Assembly (NCBI GenBank): GCA_002255495.1
Contig: NCAP01000002.1
Location: 1 to 64,000 of the forward strand
Length of the DNA stretch: 64,000 nucleotides
Direction of reading: 5' to 3'
From: Rhodospirillales bacterium 20-60-12
Lineage (GTDB): Bacteria; Pseudomonadota; Alphaproteobacteria; Acetobacterales; Acetobacteraceae
Position 1 is the first letter of the stretch. Each line of letters begins with the position of its first letter. Of the stretch, positions 27,925 through 36,472 are shown piece after piece. The notes below the pieces were generated by a model, which did not search any database, had not been told where the DNA came from, and saw only the letters and a program-made list of their open reading frames with translations. A program made the position numbers and the translations under genes.

Positions 27925-30900
27925 ATGAGCCTACCTCTGGCCGACATTTTGAAATTGCGCACGATGGTCTATATCGCCGGCGAGCCGATCGCGTTCTTCT
28001 GGCCGATGCGCAATTTCATCCATCACAACCCGCTTCACGGCCTCGAGGGCCTCGCGTTTGGCGATGCTGTCGAGCGCGGTAAAACCCTGTTCGGCGCGCG
28101 CGGCTTTCTCAAGCGCCACGACTATCAGCGCTATCTGGCTGAGGGCACGATCGATGATGCAGAACTCTGCCGGGGGATCCGAAATTTTCTCGCCAGCCAC
28201 GATCTGCCACCCGGAATCAACTGGGAGCGGGCGTTTCATTGCCTGCTCACCCGCGTCGCCGATCCCATCGCCCTCCCGGTTGAAATTGCCACGCCCGCGT
28301 GCATCCTCGCGGCCCTGCGCGGTGAACCCATCGCCGACATTGTGGTTGATCAAAGGACCCTGACCGAGCGGATGCAAGCGCAGCTCGGCGGTGACAGACC
28401 GCTGTGCGAAGTGATCGATTCACTCTACGGAACCAAGATCAGCGAGACGCTGGACGATCTGCTGATCAAGACGTGCCTCGATTTCTTCGACGAGGGCCAG
28501 TCCACCATGGCCATGCCGGGGCGCGAGCATGGGTTCTTCCGCGCCTGGAGCCGCATCTCGCGGCACAACCTCAAAATGTTCCTGCGCGGCCTCCAGATCG
28601 ACCGGGTCTTGCAAGGGATCGAAACCCCAGAGGCCATGATCGCGCGTGCCATGCGCATCCAGGGTGTCCCGGAGGAATATTGGGTTGGTAATTTCACGCG
28701 CGAACTCGCGCGACTTCACGGTTGGGCAGGCTTCATCCGCTGGCGCCAGAATGCGAGGAACTATTATTGGGCGCAGCAATACCCCGCTGATTTGGTCGAT
28801 TTCTTGGCGGTGCGCGAAGCCCTGGTTCTGGCCCTGTTGCACGAGGAGCATCGGCCCGGCATGCCAGCGACCGTGCCGGAACTCGCGACCATGCTCGAGC
28901 AGCGGCCCCATGAGGTATTTCTTCGCCTCCAATCTCACTCCGGCACTATGCTGCCGGAAATGGCGCATCGCATCCACGACACGATCCTGCGCGGCAAAAC
29001 GCCCGACATTGCGCGGATGTTCGACCGCTACAGCACGCTTTTGCAAGTGGATGAGGCGCATCGATCTGCCGCTGCCCTGAAAATCTGGGGTGACGCGGCT
29101 GACATCACCCCCGCCCTGCAGAGCCTCGAGCCTGCTGCATTTGGCAGCCTGCTCACCGCTCTGCGCAAGTTCGAAGCCCAGGAGGGCATGATCTGGCTGC
29201 GCGCGATGGAAGGCCACGCGATCGACCGGTTCGCGCGCGGCATCGACACCGCTGCGCCGAAGCAGCGGGCGAAGCGCCCGTTCGCTCAGGCGCTGTTCTG
29301 CATTGATACCCGCTCCGAACGCATCCGCCGCCATTTCGAAGCCATTGGCGATTATCAGACCTTTGGCATCGCCGGCTTTTTTGGCGTGCCCATCAGCCTT
29401 CTGGAACTCGGCAAGGGCCACGAGGCTCATCTCTGCCCGGCCATCGTCACGCCGCGCAACCTGGTCCTGGAGATGCACGTCACAGCGCCCATGGACGAGA
29501 CCGTGGCCGGTGTTCTGGCTGAGGCGCTGCACGAACTCAAGAATTCAATTCTCACCCCGTTCGCCACTGTCGAGGCCATCGGGCTGCTGTTCGGCTTCGA
29601 TCTGATCGGCAAAACGATGGCGCCCGTCGCCTATAATCGCTGGCGCGGTAAATTGTTCAGCGACCCGCCGCCGACGCGGTTGCTGCTCGACAAGCTGAGT
29701 CGCGAACAAGCGGATTCTATTCTTCGCGCGGTGCAGCGTGAGCTTATTGTCAAGGCGATCCAGCATGAGCGCGGACTCCCAACCGAACGCATCTCCGATG
29801 AAATCGTGCGCGATGTACGCGAAGTGGCCCTGCGCCGCCTCGAACCCTGCGAAACCCTCGCTGTTGCTCTCGGGCTCAACCTGTCTGGACTCGAAGCCTT
29901 TGTTGAACGCCTGCGCCGGGCCTATCGGATTAACCGGCAGTTCAGCCGGATTCAGCTTGAACGTCTCGGCCGGATCGGCTTCTCGCTCAGCGAACAGGCC
30001 CATTTCGTTGGTCAGGCCCTGCGCTCGATTGGACTGACCGAGGGCTTCTCGCGCTTTGTCCTGCTCGTTGGTCACGCCAGCGTATCAGATAACAACCCTT
30101 ACGAATCGGCACTCGATTGCGGCGCCTGTGGCGGGGCCAGCGGCAGCCACAACGCCCGCGTTCTCGCACAGATGGCGAACAAGGTTGATGTTCGGCGCCG
30201 TCTGCGCGAACAGGGGATCGACATTCCGGAAGACGTCGTCTTCCTCGGCGCGCTGCACAACACCGTCACCGATGACATCACCCTCACCGATCCTGAACTG
30301 ATTCCGCCGGCCCATCTGCTCTATCTCGATCGGCTGCATAAGGGCCTGGTCGCCGCCAGCCGTCTGTGTGCGCAGGAACGCATCGCAACCCTCTTGCCCG
30401 ATAGGGCGAAGCGGCCCGGTACGGGTGCCGCAAGGCGGATTGCATTGCGCAATGCGGTCGATTGGTCGCAGGTTCGTCCCGAATGGGGGTTGTCGCGCAA
30501 TACTTATTTTGTCATCGGCCGCCGGCATCTCACCCAGAAGCTCGAACTTGACGGCCGCGCCTTTCTTCATTCTTACGATTGGCGGATCGACCCGAAACGG
30601 CGCCTGTTGGAGTCGATCATCACCGGCCCCCTTGTCGTCGGCCAGTGGATCAACATGGAGCATTATTTCTCTGCGGTTGACAACGAAACATACGGCAGCG
30701 GCAGCAAGGTCTACCATAATGTCGCAGGGCGCTTCGGGGTCATGACCGGCAACCTCAGCGATTTGCGCACCGGCCTCCCCGCCCAGACGGTGTTGCGTGA
30801 CGGTCGCCCATACCACGATCCGCTTCGCTTGATCACAGTGATCGAGGCGCCCGTGGCCCATGCCCGCGCCGCCGTGGAGGGCGTGGTCACGGTCCGGCGG

Positions 30901-31050
30901 CTGGTGCAAAATGGCTGGATCCGCCTGCTGATCGTCGATTCCGAAAATGGGCTGCTCAGCCTCTACATCGAAGGTGGCGAGTGGCGCGACCAGCGGCTCG
31001 ACACCGCAACCCTCCAACCTATTACGACCGGGGAACGGATCACGGCATGA
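27925..31050 (+). CDS. dabA: Inorganic carbon uptake protein DabA (DUF2309, zinc carbonic-anhydrase-like)
   Basis: DabA is the soluble, membrane-associated part of the DAB complex and has a beta-carbonic-anhydrase-like zinc site. The 1041-residue product matches DUF2309. Likely ligands are Cys near 459 and Asp near 461 in FCIDTRSER, and His near 716 and Cys near 731 in LVGHASVSDNNPYESALDCGACGG; the 15-residue His-Cys spacing equals that of characterised DabA. It shares an ATGA overlap with the P-II-like gene. With dabB it should accumulate bicarbonate for the carboxysome. Confidence 0.94.
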   Translation: MSLPLADILKLRTMVYIAGEPIAFFWPMRNFIHHNPLHGLEGLAFGDAVERGKTLFGARGFLKRHDYQRYLAEGTIDDAELCRGIRNFLASHDLPPGINWERAFHCLLTRVADPIALPVEIATPACILAALRGEPIADIVVDQRTLTERMQAQLGGDRPLCEVIDSLYGTKISETLDDLLIKTCLDFFDEGQSTMAMPGREHGFFRAWSRISRHNLKMFLRGLQIDRVLQGIETPEAMIARAMRIQGVPEEYWVGNFTRELARLHGWAGFIRWRQNARNYYWAQQYPADLVDFLAVREALVLALLHEEHRPGMPATVPELATMLEQRPHEVFLRLQSHSGTMLPEMAHRIHDTILRGKTPDIARMFDRYSTLLQVDEAHRSAAALKIWGDAADITPALQSLEPAAFGSLLTALRKFEAQEGMIWLRAMEGHAIDRFARGIDTAAPKQRAKRPFAQALFCIDTRSERIRRHFEAIGDYQTFGIAGFFGVPISLLELGKGHEAHLCPAIVTPRNLVLEMHVTAPMDETVAGVLAEALHELKNSILTPFATVEAIGLLFGFDLIGKTMAPVAYNRWRGKLFSDPPPTRLLLDKLSREQADSILRAVQRELIVKAIQHERGLPTERISDEIVRDVREVALRRLEPCETLAVALGLNLSGLEAFVERLRRAYRINRQFSRIQLERLGRIGFSLSEQAHFVGQALRSIGLTEGFSRFVLLVGHASVSDNNPYESALDCGACGGASGSHNARVLAQMANKVDVRRRLREQGIDIPEDVVFLGALHNTVTDDITLTDPELIPPAHLLYLDRLHKGLVAASRLCAQERIATLLPDRAKRPGTGAARRIALRNAVDWSQVRPEWGLSRNTYFVIGRRHLTQKLELDGRAFLHSYDWRIDPKRRLLESIITGPLVVGQWINMEHYFSAVDNETYGSGSKVYHNVAGRFGVMTGNLSDLRTGLPAQTVLRDGRPYHDPLRLITVIEAPVAHARAAVEGVVTVRRLVQNGWIRLLIVDSENGLLSLYIEGGEWRDQRLDTATLQPITTGERITA

Positions 31051-31373
31051 ATAATTTCCAACTCAGCCCGCTTAAGAAACTCGAAATCATTCTCGAAGGT
31101 GAACATCTCGCCTTTGCGACCGACCTGCTGGATCGGGCCAACGTCAAAGGCTACACCATCGTGAACCATCTATCGGGCAAAGGCAGCCACGGGTTCCACG
31201 AAGGGCACGTGATGTTCAACGAAGATTCTGTGCTCGTTATGCTGATCACCGCTGTGCCGGAAGAATTGGTCCAACCTCTGGTCGAGGGGTTTCAGCCGTT
31301 CTTCGATCATCACTCCGGCGTTATCTTTATTTCTGACATTCAGGTCAGTCGCCTGGTCAAGTTCAAGGTTTAA
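31047..31373 (+). CDS. P-II-like signalling protein of the dab operon
   Basis: The 108-residue product has the small ferredoxin-like fold of the P-II superfamily: LKKLEIILEGEHLAFATDLLDRANVKGYTI at the N-terminus and GHVMFNEDSVLVMLITAVPEEL in the middle. The uridylylation Tyr and T-loop of GlnB are missing, so it is not a nitrogen regulator. P-II-like proteins often accompany dab and bicarbonate transporter genes and probably regulate uptake through nucleotide or bicarbonate sensing (inference). The ATG at 31047 overlaps the dabA stop; longer in-frame starts are shadow. Confidence 0.82.
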   Translation: MNNFQLSPLKKLEIILEGEHLAFATDLLDRANVKGYTIVNHLSGKGSHGFHEGHVMFNEDSVLVMLITAVPEELVQPLVEGFQPFFDHHSGVIFISDIQVSRLVKFKV

Positions 31374-31395
31374 GGTCGAGTGTAGAGTCGTTCGT

Positions 31396-31421
31396 GAAGC
31401 GGGCAACGAACTGCCCGCTTC
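31396..31421. terminator. Hairpin between convergent P-II-like and hsp20 genes
   Basis: A perfect 10-base stem GAAGCGGGCA/TGCCCGCTTC with a 6-base loop lies just after the P-II-like gene, before hsp20 on the other strand. There is only a modest T content downstream on either strand, so it may be a weak or bidirectional terminator. Confidence 0.55.
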
Positions 31422-31440
31422 AATTCAGATGAATTTTGAT

Positions 31441-31920
31441 CTAGCGATTACCCTCGTCCCCACCGGTGCCACGATCGCCGTCGGTGTCGACGACTCGCTG
31501 GATCGGATTATTCCCCTTGGATATGGCAATGGTACGAACCTTCGGTTCCGGTAAGGGTCGCACCAGATCAACATGCAGTAATCCGTTGTCGAGCCAAGCG
31601 CCACGCACCTCAATGCCCTCCGCCAGCACGAAGGCGCGCTGGAATTGCCGGGCGGCGATGCCGCGATGCAGAAAAATCCGCCCCTGACTGTCATCGGTCT
31701 GTTTGCCGCGAATGACCAATTGGTTGTCTTCCAGCGTTATTTGCAGATCATCCATGGTGAAACCCGCCACAGCGAGGGTGATGCGCAGGCTGGTCGCGCT
31801 CAGTTGCTCGATATTGTAGGGCGGATAACCATCCGACGAGGTTTTTGCGGCGCGCTCGATCATTTGTTCGAGGTGGTCGAATCCGAGGAATAAGGGCGAT
31901 GTGAATACACGCGTGGTCAT
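31441..31920 (-). CDS. Small heat-shock protein Hsp20/IbpA family
   Basis: Small heat-shock proteins hold unfolded proteins in the cytoplasm. The 159-residue product has the alpha-crystallin domain from about residue 35 to 130, with PPYNIEQLSATSLRITLAVAGF, the FLHRGIAARQFQRAFVLAEG segment and a GLLHVDL element. The tail is acidic and Gly-rich. A possible sigma-32 promoter lies upstream (-35 at 32008-32014 and -10 at 31986-31992 on the minus strand). AGAGGAGG precedes the ATG at 31920. Confidence 0.93.
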   Translation of the reverse strand: MTTRVFTSPLFLGFDHLEQMIERAAKTSSDGYPPYNIEQLSATSLRITLAVAGFTMDDLQITLEDNQLVIRGKQTDDSQGRIFLHRGIAARQFQRAFVLAEGIEVRGAWLDNGLLHVDLVRPLPEPKVRTIAISKGNNPIQRVVDTDGDRGTGGDEGNR

Positions 31921-31985
31921 GTTGGCCTCCTCTAGGTGAGCGAAGCGCTCGATGGCCCAAAGTAGGCACCAAAGAGCTTGTAATC

Positions 31986-32014
31986 ATTTTGGCAGTTGCC
32001 GGGCGGATTGCAAG
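31986..32014 (-). promoter_or_regulatory. Possible heat-shock (sigma-32) promoter of hsp20
   Basis: On the minus strand CTTGCAA (32014-32008) and CCAAAAT (31992-31986) are 15 bases apart, fairly close to the CTTGAA and CCCCAT consensus with typical spacing. About 65 bases of leader lie between it and the start codon and contain a small GAGCG/CGCTC stem that could serve as a thermosensor, though this is unproven. Confidence 0.4.
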
Positions 32015-32074
32015 GGGCAGGGCTTTCGGAGCGCCATGATTGATAAGCGCCGCGCGTCAGCCTAAATCGCCTTC

Positions 32075-32626
32075 ATGAGTGACCAATTGACCGAAAATCT
32101 GCCGATTCTGATCGTGCCAGCCAAAATTTTGCGGCTGAAGGCGCGCCCTGTGACGCGCGCGGATCAGGCGCTGGTCGACCGGCTGATCCCCCGAATGTTC
32201 GCCAGCATGTATGCGGCACCGGGCATCGGCCTTGCCGCGCCGCAGGTAGGAGCGTCACTGCGGCTGATCGTGATCGACTTGATGGCCGATCAAAAACCCG
32301 AGCCCCTGGTCATGATCAACCCCGAAATCGTCGCAGCCAGCACCGAGCAAGCCACGCGGGAAGAAGGATGCTTGTCGTTGCCCGGGCAATATGCCGAAAT
32401 AACCAGGCCGGCGCGGGTCAAAGTGCGCTTTGAGGACCAGGCCGGCGTGCGCCGCGATCTTGATGCCGAAGGGCTGTTCGCCGCCTGCATCCAGCATGAA
32501 ATCGATCATCTCAACGGCGTATTATTCGTCGATTATCTGTCGTCGCTGAAACGCAATATCCTGCTTCGCAAACTCGCCAAGGAGCAAAAAATCGCGGCTG
32601 AGAAAAAGGCCGAGAAAAAATCGTGA
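32075..32626 (+). CDS. def: Peptide deformylase
   Basis: Def removes the formyl group from the N-terminal Met of new proteins. The 183-residue product has the three motifs GIGLAAPQVG (about 50), EEGCLSLPG (about 95) and the metal-binding HEIDHLNG (about 140). It overlaps fmt by 4 bases (ATGA), the usual def-fmt coupling. The C-terminal tail is lysine-rich. Confidence 0.97.
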   Translation: MSDQLTENLPILIVPAKILRLKARPVTRADQALVDRLIPRMFASMYAAPGIGLAAPQVGASLRLIVIDLMADQKPEPLVMINPEIVAASTEQATREEGCLSLPGQYAEITRPARVKVRFEDQAGVRRDLDAEGLFAACIQHEIDHLNGVLFVDYLSSLKRNILLRKLAKEQKIAAEKKAEKKS

Positions 32627-33528
32627 AACTGGCGTTCATGGGCAGCCCGGATTTTGCGGTGCCCGCCCTGGTGACCCTGCATGAAGCCGGCCACGACATC
32701 GCCGCGGTCTACTGCCAGCCGCCCAAACCAGCCCATCGCGGCCAGCGGGAGACACGCTGCGCCGTGCATGATGCGGCGCTGGGCCTGAAATTGCCCATCC
32801 GCACGCCTGCCCGATTGCGCGGCAATACCGAAGAGGCGATATTTTTTGGACAGCTCGGGCTCGATTGCGCCATCGTTGCCGCCTATGGCCTGATCTTGCC
32901 GCCCGCCATCCTGAACGCGCCGGCGCAAGGCTGCCTGAATATCCATGCCAGCCTGCTGCCCCGCTGGCGCGGCGCTGGGCCGATTCAAGCCGCCATCCTC
33001 GCCGGCGATGCGCAAACCGGCATCACCATCATGCAAATGGATCAGGGGCTCGATACCGGGCCGATCCTGCTCAGCGAAGCGCTCGCCATCGGCGATGAGG
33101 AAAATGCCGCCGCCTTGCATGACCGCATGGCCCAGCTGGGCGGCAAGTTGATCCTGCGCGCGCTCAACACGCGCCTCGTGCCCATCGCACAAGACAACGA
33201 GCACGCCACCTATGCGCCGAAATTATCGCGCGCCGACTCGCCGCTCGATTGGACGCGCCCCGCGATCGAGCTGCATCGCCGCATCCGCGCCTTCACCCCC
33301 TGGCCCGGCACAACCTGCCGGATCGGCGGCGAGATCATCAAAATCAGCGCCGCCCACCTTGCCGAAGGCCAGGGCGAGCCCGGCATCGTGCTCGATCACA
33401 AACTCACCATCGCCTGCGGCCAAGGCGCACTCCGCCTGACCCGCCTGCAGCGCCCCGGCCGCGCGGCGATGAACGCCGCTGATTTTCTCCGCGGCTTTCC
33501 GGTCCCCGCCCAGACCAAGGTGGGCTGA
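32623..33528 (+). CDS. fmt: Methionyl-tRNA formyltransferase
   Basis: Fmt formylates initiator Met-tRNA. The 301-residue product has the N-terminal FMGSPDFAVPAL start, SLLPRWRGAGPIQAAILAGD with the catalytic region, and the C-terminal OB-like domain from about 205. Start ATG at 32623 overlaps the def stop; the fmt stop overlaps the truA start. Together they make a coupled three-gene unit. Confidence 0.96.
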   Translation: MKLAFMGSPDFAVPALVTLHEAGHDIAAVYCQPPKPAHRGQRETRCAVHDAALGLKLPIRTPARLRGNTEEAIFFGQLGLDCAIVAAYGLILPPAILNAPAQGCLNIHASLLPRWRGAGPIQAAILAGDAQTGITIMQMDQGLDTGPILLSEALAIGDEENAAALHDRMAQLGGKLILRALNTRLVPIAQDNEHATYAPKLSRADSPLDWTRPAIELHRRIRAFTPWPGTTCRIGGEIIKISAAHLAEGQGEPGIVLDHKLTIACGQGALRLTRLQRPGRAAMNAADFLRGFPVPAQTKVG

Positions 33529-34283
33529 TGTTCTGGGCCCTAATGGTCGAATATGACGGCACCGGCCTCGTCGGCTGGCAACGTCAGGATAACGGGCTGT
33601 CGGTCCAGGAAGTGATGGAAACAGCCGCCGCGCGGCTCAATGACGGCCAAATCCCCGACATCGTCACCGCCGGCCGCACCGATGCCGGTGTACACGCCGC
33701 AGGCCAAGTGGTGCGCATTGACATGCCCAGCCACTACACGCCCCGGCAAATCCGCGACGGCCTGAATTACCACATGAAACCGCATAAAATCTCGGTCCTG
33801 CAAGCAGTCCCCGCACCCGAGGGATGGAATCCCCGCTTCTCCGCCATCCACCGGGTCTATCGCTACATCATCCTCAACCGCGCCGCCCGCCCCACCATCG
33901 ATCGCGGACAGGTCTGGCATGTTGCCAAGCCGCTCAACGAGATCGCCATGCAGGAGGCCGCACGCTGCCTGATCGGCCAGCATGATTTCTCGTCTTTCCG
34001 CGCCTCATCCTGCCAAGCCAAATCACCCATCCGCACCATCGATAAACTCAATGTCACCCGAAACGGTGATCGCATCACACTCGATGTCGAAGGACGCAGC
34101 TTCCTGCACCACATGGTGCGCAATTTCGCCGGCTCCCTGAAACTCGTCGGCGAAGGCCGCTGGCCGACAAGCCAAATCGCCACAATCCTCGCTGCCCGCA
34201 ACCGCGCCGCCGCCGGCCCCACCGCCGAACCCCAAGGCCTCACCCTCATGCGCGTGGATTATCCCCTCAATCTTTTCACCTGA
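33528..34283 (+). CDS. truA: tRNA pseudouridine(38-40) synthase TruA
   Basis: TruA makes pseudouridine at positions 38-40 of the tRNA anticodon arm. The 251-residue product has the catalytic motif AGRTDAGVHAAGQV with the active Asp near 52, and the conserved LHHMVRNFAGSLKLVG near 190. It follows fmt with an overlap of one base. Its stop TGA lies inside the inverted end of repeat block A2. Confidence 0.96.
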   Translation: MFWALMVEYDGTGLVGWQRQDNGLSVQEVMETAAARLNDGQIPDIVTAGRTDAGVHAAGQVVRIDMPSHYTPRQIRDGLNYHMKPHKISVLQAVPAPEGWNPRFSAIHRVYRYIILNRAARPTIDRGQVWHVAKPLNEIAMQEAARCLIGQHDFSSFRASSCQAKSPIRTIDKLNVTRNGDRITLDVEGRSFLHHMVRNFAGSLKLVGEGRWPTSQIATILAARNRAAAGPTAEPQGLTLMRVDYPLNLFT

Positions 34284-34541
34284 TTTTCGGGGCTCGGGTG
34301 CCGTGAGACAGTAAAGCCAAGGGGCTCTGCCCCTTGAACCCCGCCAAAGGCACGCCTTTGGAAACCATGACTGGCTCTGGCCAAAAGGGGGCCGACCGCG
34401 GTGGTTCAACAGTTATGCTCAGCCCCCTTTTGGCCAGAGCCAAACGCGCGGGTTCGAAGGGCCAGCCCTTCGTAGGGGGTCCAGGCGGACAAAGTCCCCC
34501 GGCCTTGCTTACTGACGCATCCCAGCCCCGAAAATCAGGTG
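34277..34541. repeat. Family A palindromic block, copy A2 (truA/serB convergent gap)
   Basis: The central stem has perfect 21-base arms (34372-34392 with 34422-34442). Side hairpins lie on the left at 34317-34336 and 34344-34361 and on the right at 34455-34472 with another G/C-rich dyad to about 34500. The block is framed by near-perfect inverted ends at 34277-34298 and 34521-34541 that contain the stop codons of truA and serB in mirror position. The inverted end sequence differs from that of A1. Confidence 0.8.
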
Positions 34542-35407
34542 ACGAAGCTTGAGGCGGGGTATCCTTGAGCGAAGAGCAGGGCGCGCAGGTCGGCGTGGCG
34601 GATTTGGGTGCGGGCTTGCTCGGCCACGATGGGTTTGGCGTGATAGGCGACACCGAGGCCGGCGGCGCGGATCATGGCGATGTCGTTGGCGCCGTCGCCG
34701 ACGGCGATGCAGGCGCTGAGTTGGACGCCGCGTGCGGCGGCGATGTTTTGCAGGGCGGTGAGTTTGGCGTCGCGGTCGAGGATTGGTTCGGCGACGGTGC
34801 CGGTGAGGAAGGAGCCGTTATCGAGCAGGACATTGGCGCGATGCTGATCAAAGCCGAGGGCGGCGGCGACGCGTTCGGTGAAGAAGGTGAATCCGCCGGA
34901 GACGAGGGCGGTTGTGGAGCCGTGGGCGCGCATGGTGGCGACGAGTTCTTCGGCGCCGGGCATGAAATGGGTGCGCCGCCAGGTGCGTTCGAGGGCGCCG
35001 AGTTCGAGGCCGCGCAGCATGGCGACGCGTTCGCGCAGGGCGGTGGCGAAGTCGATTTCGCCGTTCATGGAGCGGGTGGTGATGGCGGCGATTTGGTCTT
35101 TGATGCCGGCTTCGGCGGCGAGTTCATCGAGGGTTTCGCTGGTGACGATGGTGCTGTCCATGTCGGCCACGAGCACGGCTTTGCGGCGCGCGCGATGTTT
35201 GACGATGATCGCATCGATGGGTTTGCCGTCGAGCGCTTGTTCGAGCACCCGCGGGTCGGGCGCGGCCATGCAGGGAATATCGGCGGCTTCACCGGCTGAC
35301 AGCCAGATCGGGTCGCCGCCTTCGATGGCGCTTCGCACGCGTTTGAGGAGGGGGCCGGTGAGGGATGTCTTGTCGCGGGCAGCGACCAGGGTCAGAACGA
35401 AGCGCAT
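34535..35407 (-). CDS. serB: Phosphoserine phosphatase SerB
   Basis: SerB hydrolyses phosphoserine in the last step of serine synthesis. The 290-residue product has the HAD nucleophile motif DMDSTIV (about 85), SGGFTFFTERVA (motif II) and GDGANDIAMI (motif III). A short N-terminal ACT-like region precedes. Start chosen is the ATG at 35407 whose CAT overlaps the start of miaA (CATG), so divergent promoters must overlap the coding ends or lie inside the partner genes. Confidence 0.94.
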   Translation of the reverse strand: MRFVLTLVAARDKTSLTGPLLKRVRSAIEGGDPIWLSAGEAADIPCMAAPDPRVLEQALDGKPIDAIIVKHRARRKAVLVADMDSTIVTSETLDELAAEAGIKDQIAAITTRSMNGEIDFATALRERVAMLRGLELGALERTWRRTHFMPGAEELVATMRAHGSTTALVSGGFTFFTERVAAALGFDQHRANVLLDNGSFLTGTVAEPILDRDAKLTALQNIAAARGVQLSACIAVGDGANDIAMIRAAGLGVAYHAKPIVAEQARTQIRHADLRALLFAQGYPASSFVT

Positions 35408-36401
35408 GACGGAGAGCCCTAGAGCAGAGTATGGCGGCCAAGCAAGCGACCCGCGCCTGATTGTGCTGGCCGGGCCAACGGCGAGCGGCAAATCGGCGCT
35501 GGCTTTGGCTCTGGCGGAGCGGTTCGGCGGGGTGATCATCAATGCCGACGCGATGCAGTGCTATGCCGAATTGCGGGTGCTGACGGCGCGGCCTTCGGTG
35601 CAGGATGAGGGTTTGGCGCCGCATGAGCTCTATGGCGTGCGTCGGGTGACGCAGCCGGCGGATGCGGCCTGGTGGCGCTGGGCGGCGCTGGCCGCGATGG
35701 CGCGTGCGCGGACGGCCGGGCGAACGCCGATTTTATGCGGCGGCACCGGGCTTTATTTGCGCGGTTTGTTCCAGGGCTTAGCCGACATTCCTGATCCGGG
35801 TGCGGCGGCGCGGGCTGAGGCGCGGGCGCTGGTGGCAGGCGAGGGGGCGGCTGCTTTGCATGCGCGGTTGCAGGCGGTTGATCCGCAGACGGCTGCGGGG
35901 TTGCGGCCGAGCGACAGCCAGCGTGTGGCGCGTGCGTGGGAGGTATGGCGCGGCACGGGGCGCGGGCTCGCGGCATGGCAGGCGGTGCCGGCGGTGCCTT
36001 TAGCGGGGTGGCGGCCGGTGATGATTATGCTGGACCCGCCGCGGCTTGAGTTGCGGGCAGCGATTGCGGCGCGGTTTGAGGCGATGCTGCTCTCCGGCGC
36101 GATCGAGGAGGTGCGGGCTTTGGCGGCGGATGATCTGGACCAGGATTTGCCGGGTTTGCGGGCGCATGGGGTGCCGGAATTGCGGGCTTATTTGCGCGGC
36201 GAGATCGATCTGGCGCAGGCGGCGGCGCGGGCGATTACGGCAACCGCGCAATATACCCGCCGGCAGGCGACATGGTTTCGCCATCAGGCTTTGGTGCATG
36301 AATCCGCAATTCAGATAATCAATGCGCGAATGGCTCCTGAAATAGAATTTTATGACAAAATAGTAGGTGATGCCGAAAGTTTCATAAATTCCAGGGGTTG
36401 A
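35406..36401 (+). CDS. miaA: tRNA dimethylallyltransferase MiaA
   Basis: MiaA adds the dimethylallyl group to A37 of tRNAs reading UNN codons. The 331-residue product has the P-loop LAGPTASGKSALALALAERFGG and INADAMQCYAELRVLTARPS. The family ILCGGTGLYLRGL motif and the ATAQYTRRQATWFRHQ end are also visible. The long in-frame extension to 34878 lies opposite serB and is not coding; the ATG at 35406 (MTESPRAEYGG) is the only sensible start. It overlaps the serB ATG by two bases on the opposite strand. Confidence 0.93.
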   Translation: MTESPRAEYGGQASDPRLIVLAGPTASGKSALALALAERFGGVIINADAMQCYAELRVLTARPSVQDEGLAPHELYGVRRVTQPADAAWWRWAALAAMARARTAGRTPILCGGTGLYLRGLFQGLADIPDPGAAARAEARALVAGEGAAALHARLQAVDPQTAAGLRPSDSQRVARAWEVWRGTGRGLAAWQAVPAVPLAGWRPVMIMLDPPRLELRAAIAARFEAMLLSGAIEEVRALAADDLDQDLPGLRAHGVPELRAYLRGEIDLAQAAARAITATAQYTRRQATWFRHQALVHESAIQIINARMAPEIEFYDKIVGDAESFINSRG

Positions 36402-36472
36402 CGTAAAGGTGGGCAAAGGCTACCCGTCTGACCTGGATCGCGCTCAGGCGCGCGGGTAATTTCAAAGGTGAG
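36402..36472. other. Leader between miaA and ilvB
   Basis: This 71-base gap has an ACCCG/CGGGT dyad around 36422-36460 and ends in AAAGGTGAG before the ilvB ATG. No leader peptide rich in branched-chain codons is visible, so classical attenuation is not supported. Confidence 0.3.

Noticed and set aside
34277-34541. Classical bidirectional Rho-independent terminator from the outer inverted ends of A2
   Set aside because: The ends have T-runs before and A-runs after the G/C part on the plus strand, opposite to a terminator, and the loop would exceed 200 bases.
34878-35405. N-terminal extension of miaA over serB
   Set aside because: The added residues are basic and non-conserved, and the region is the serB coding sequence on the other strand.
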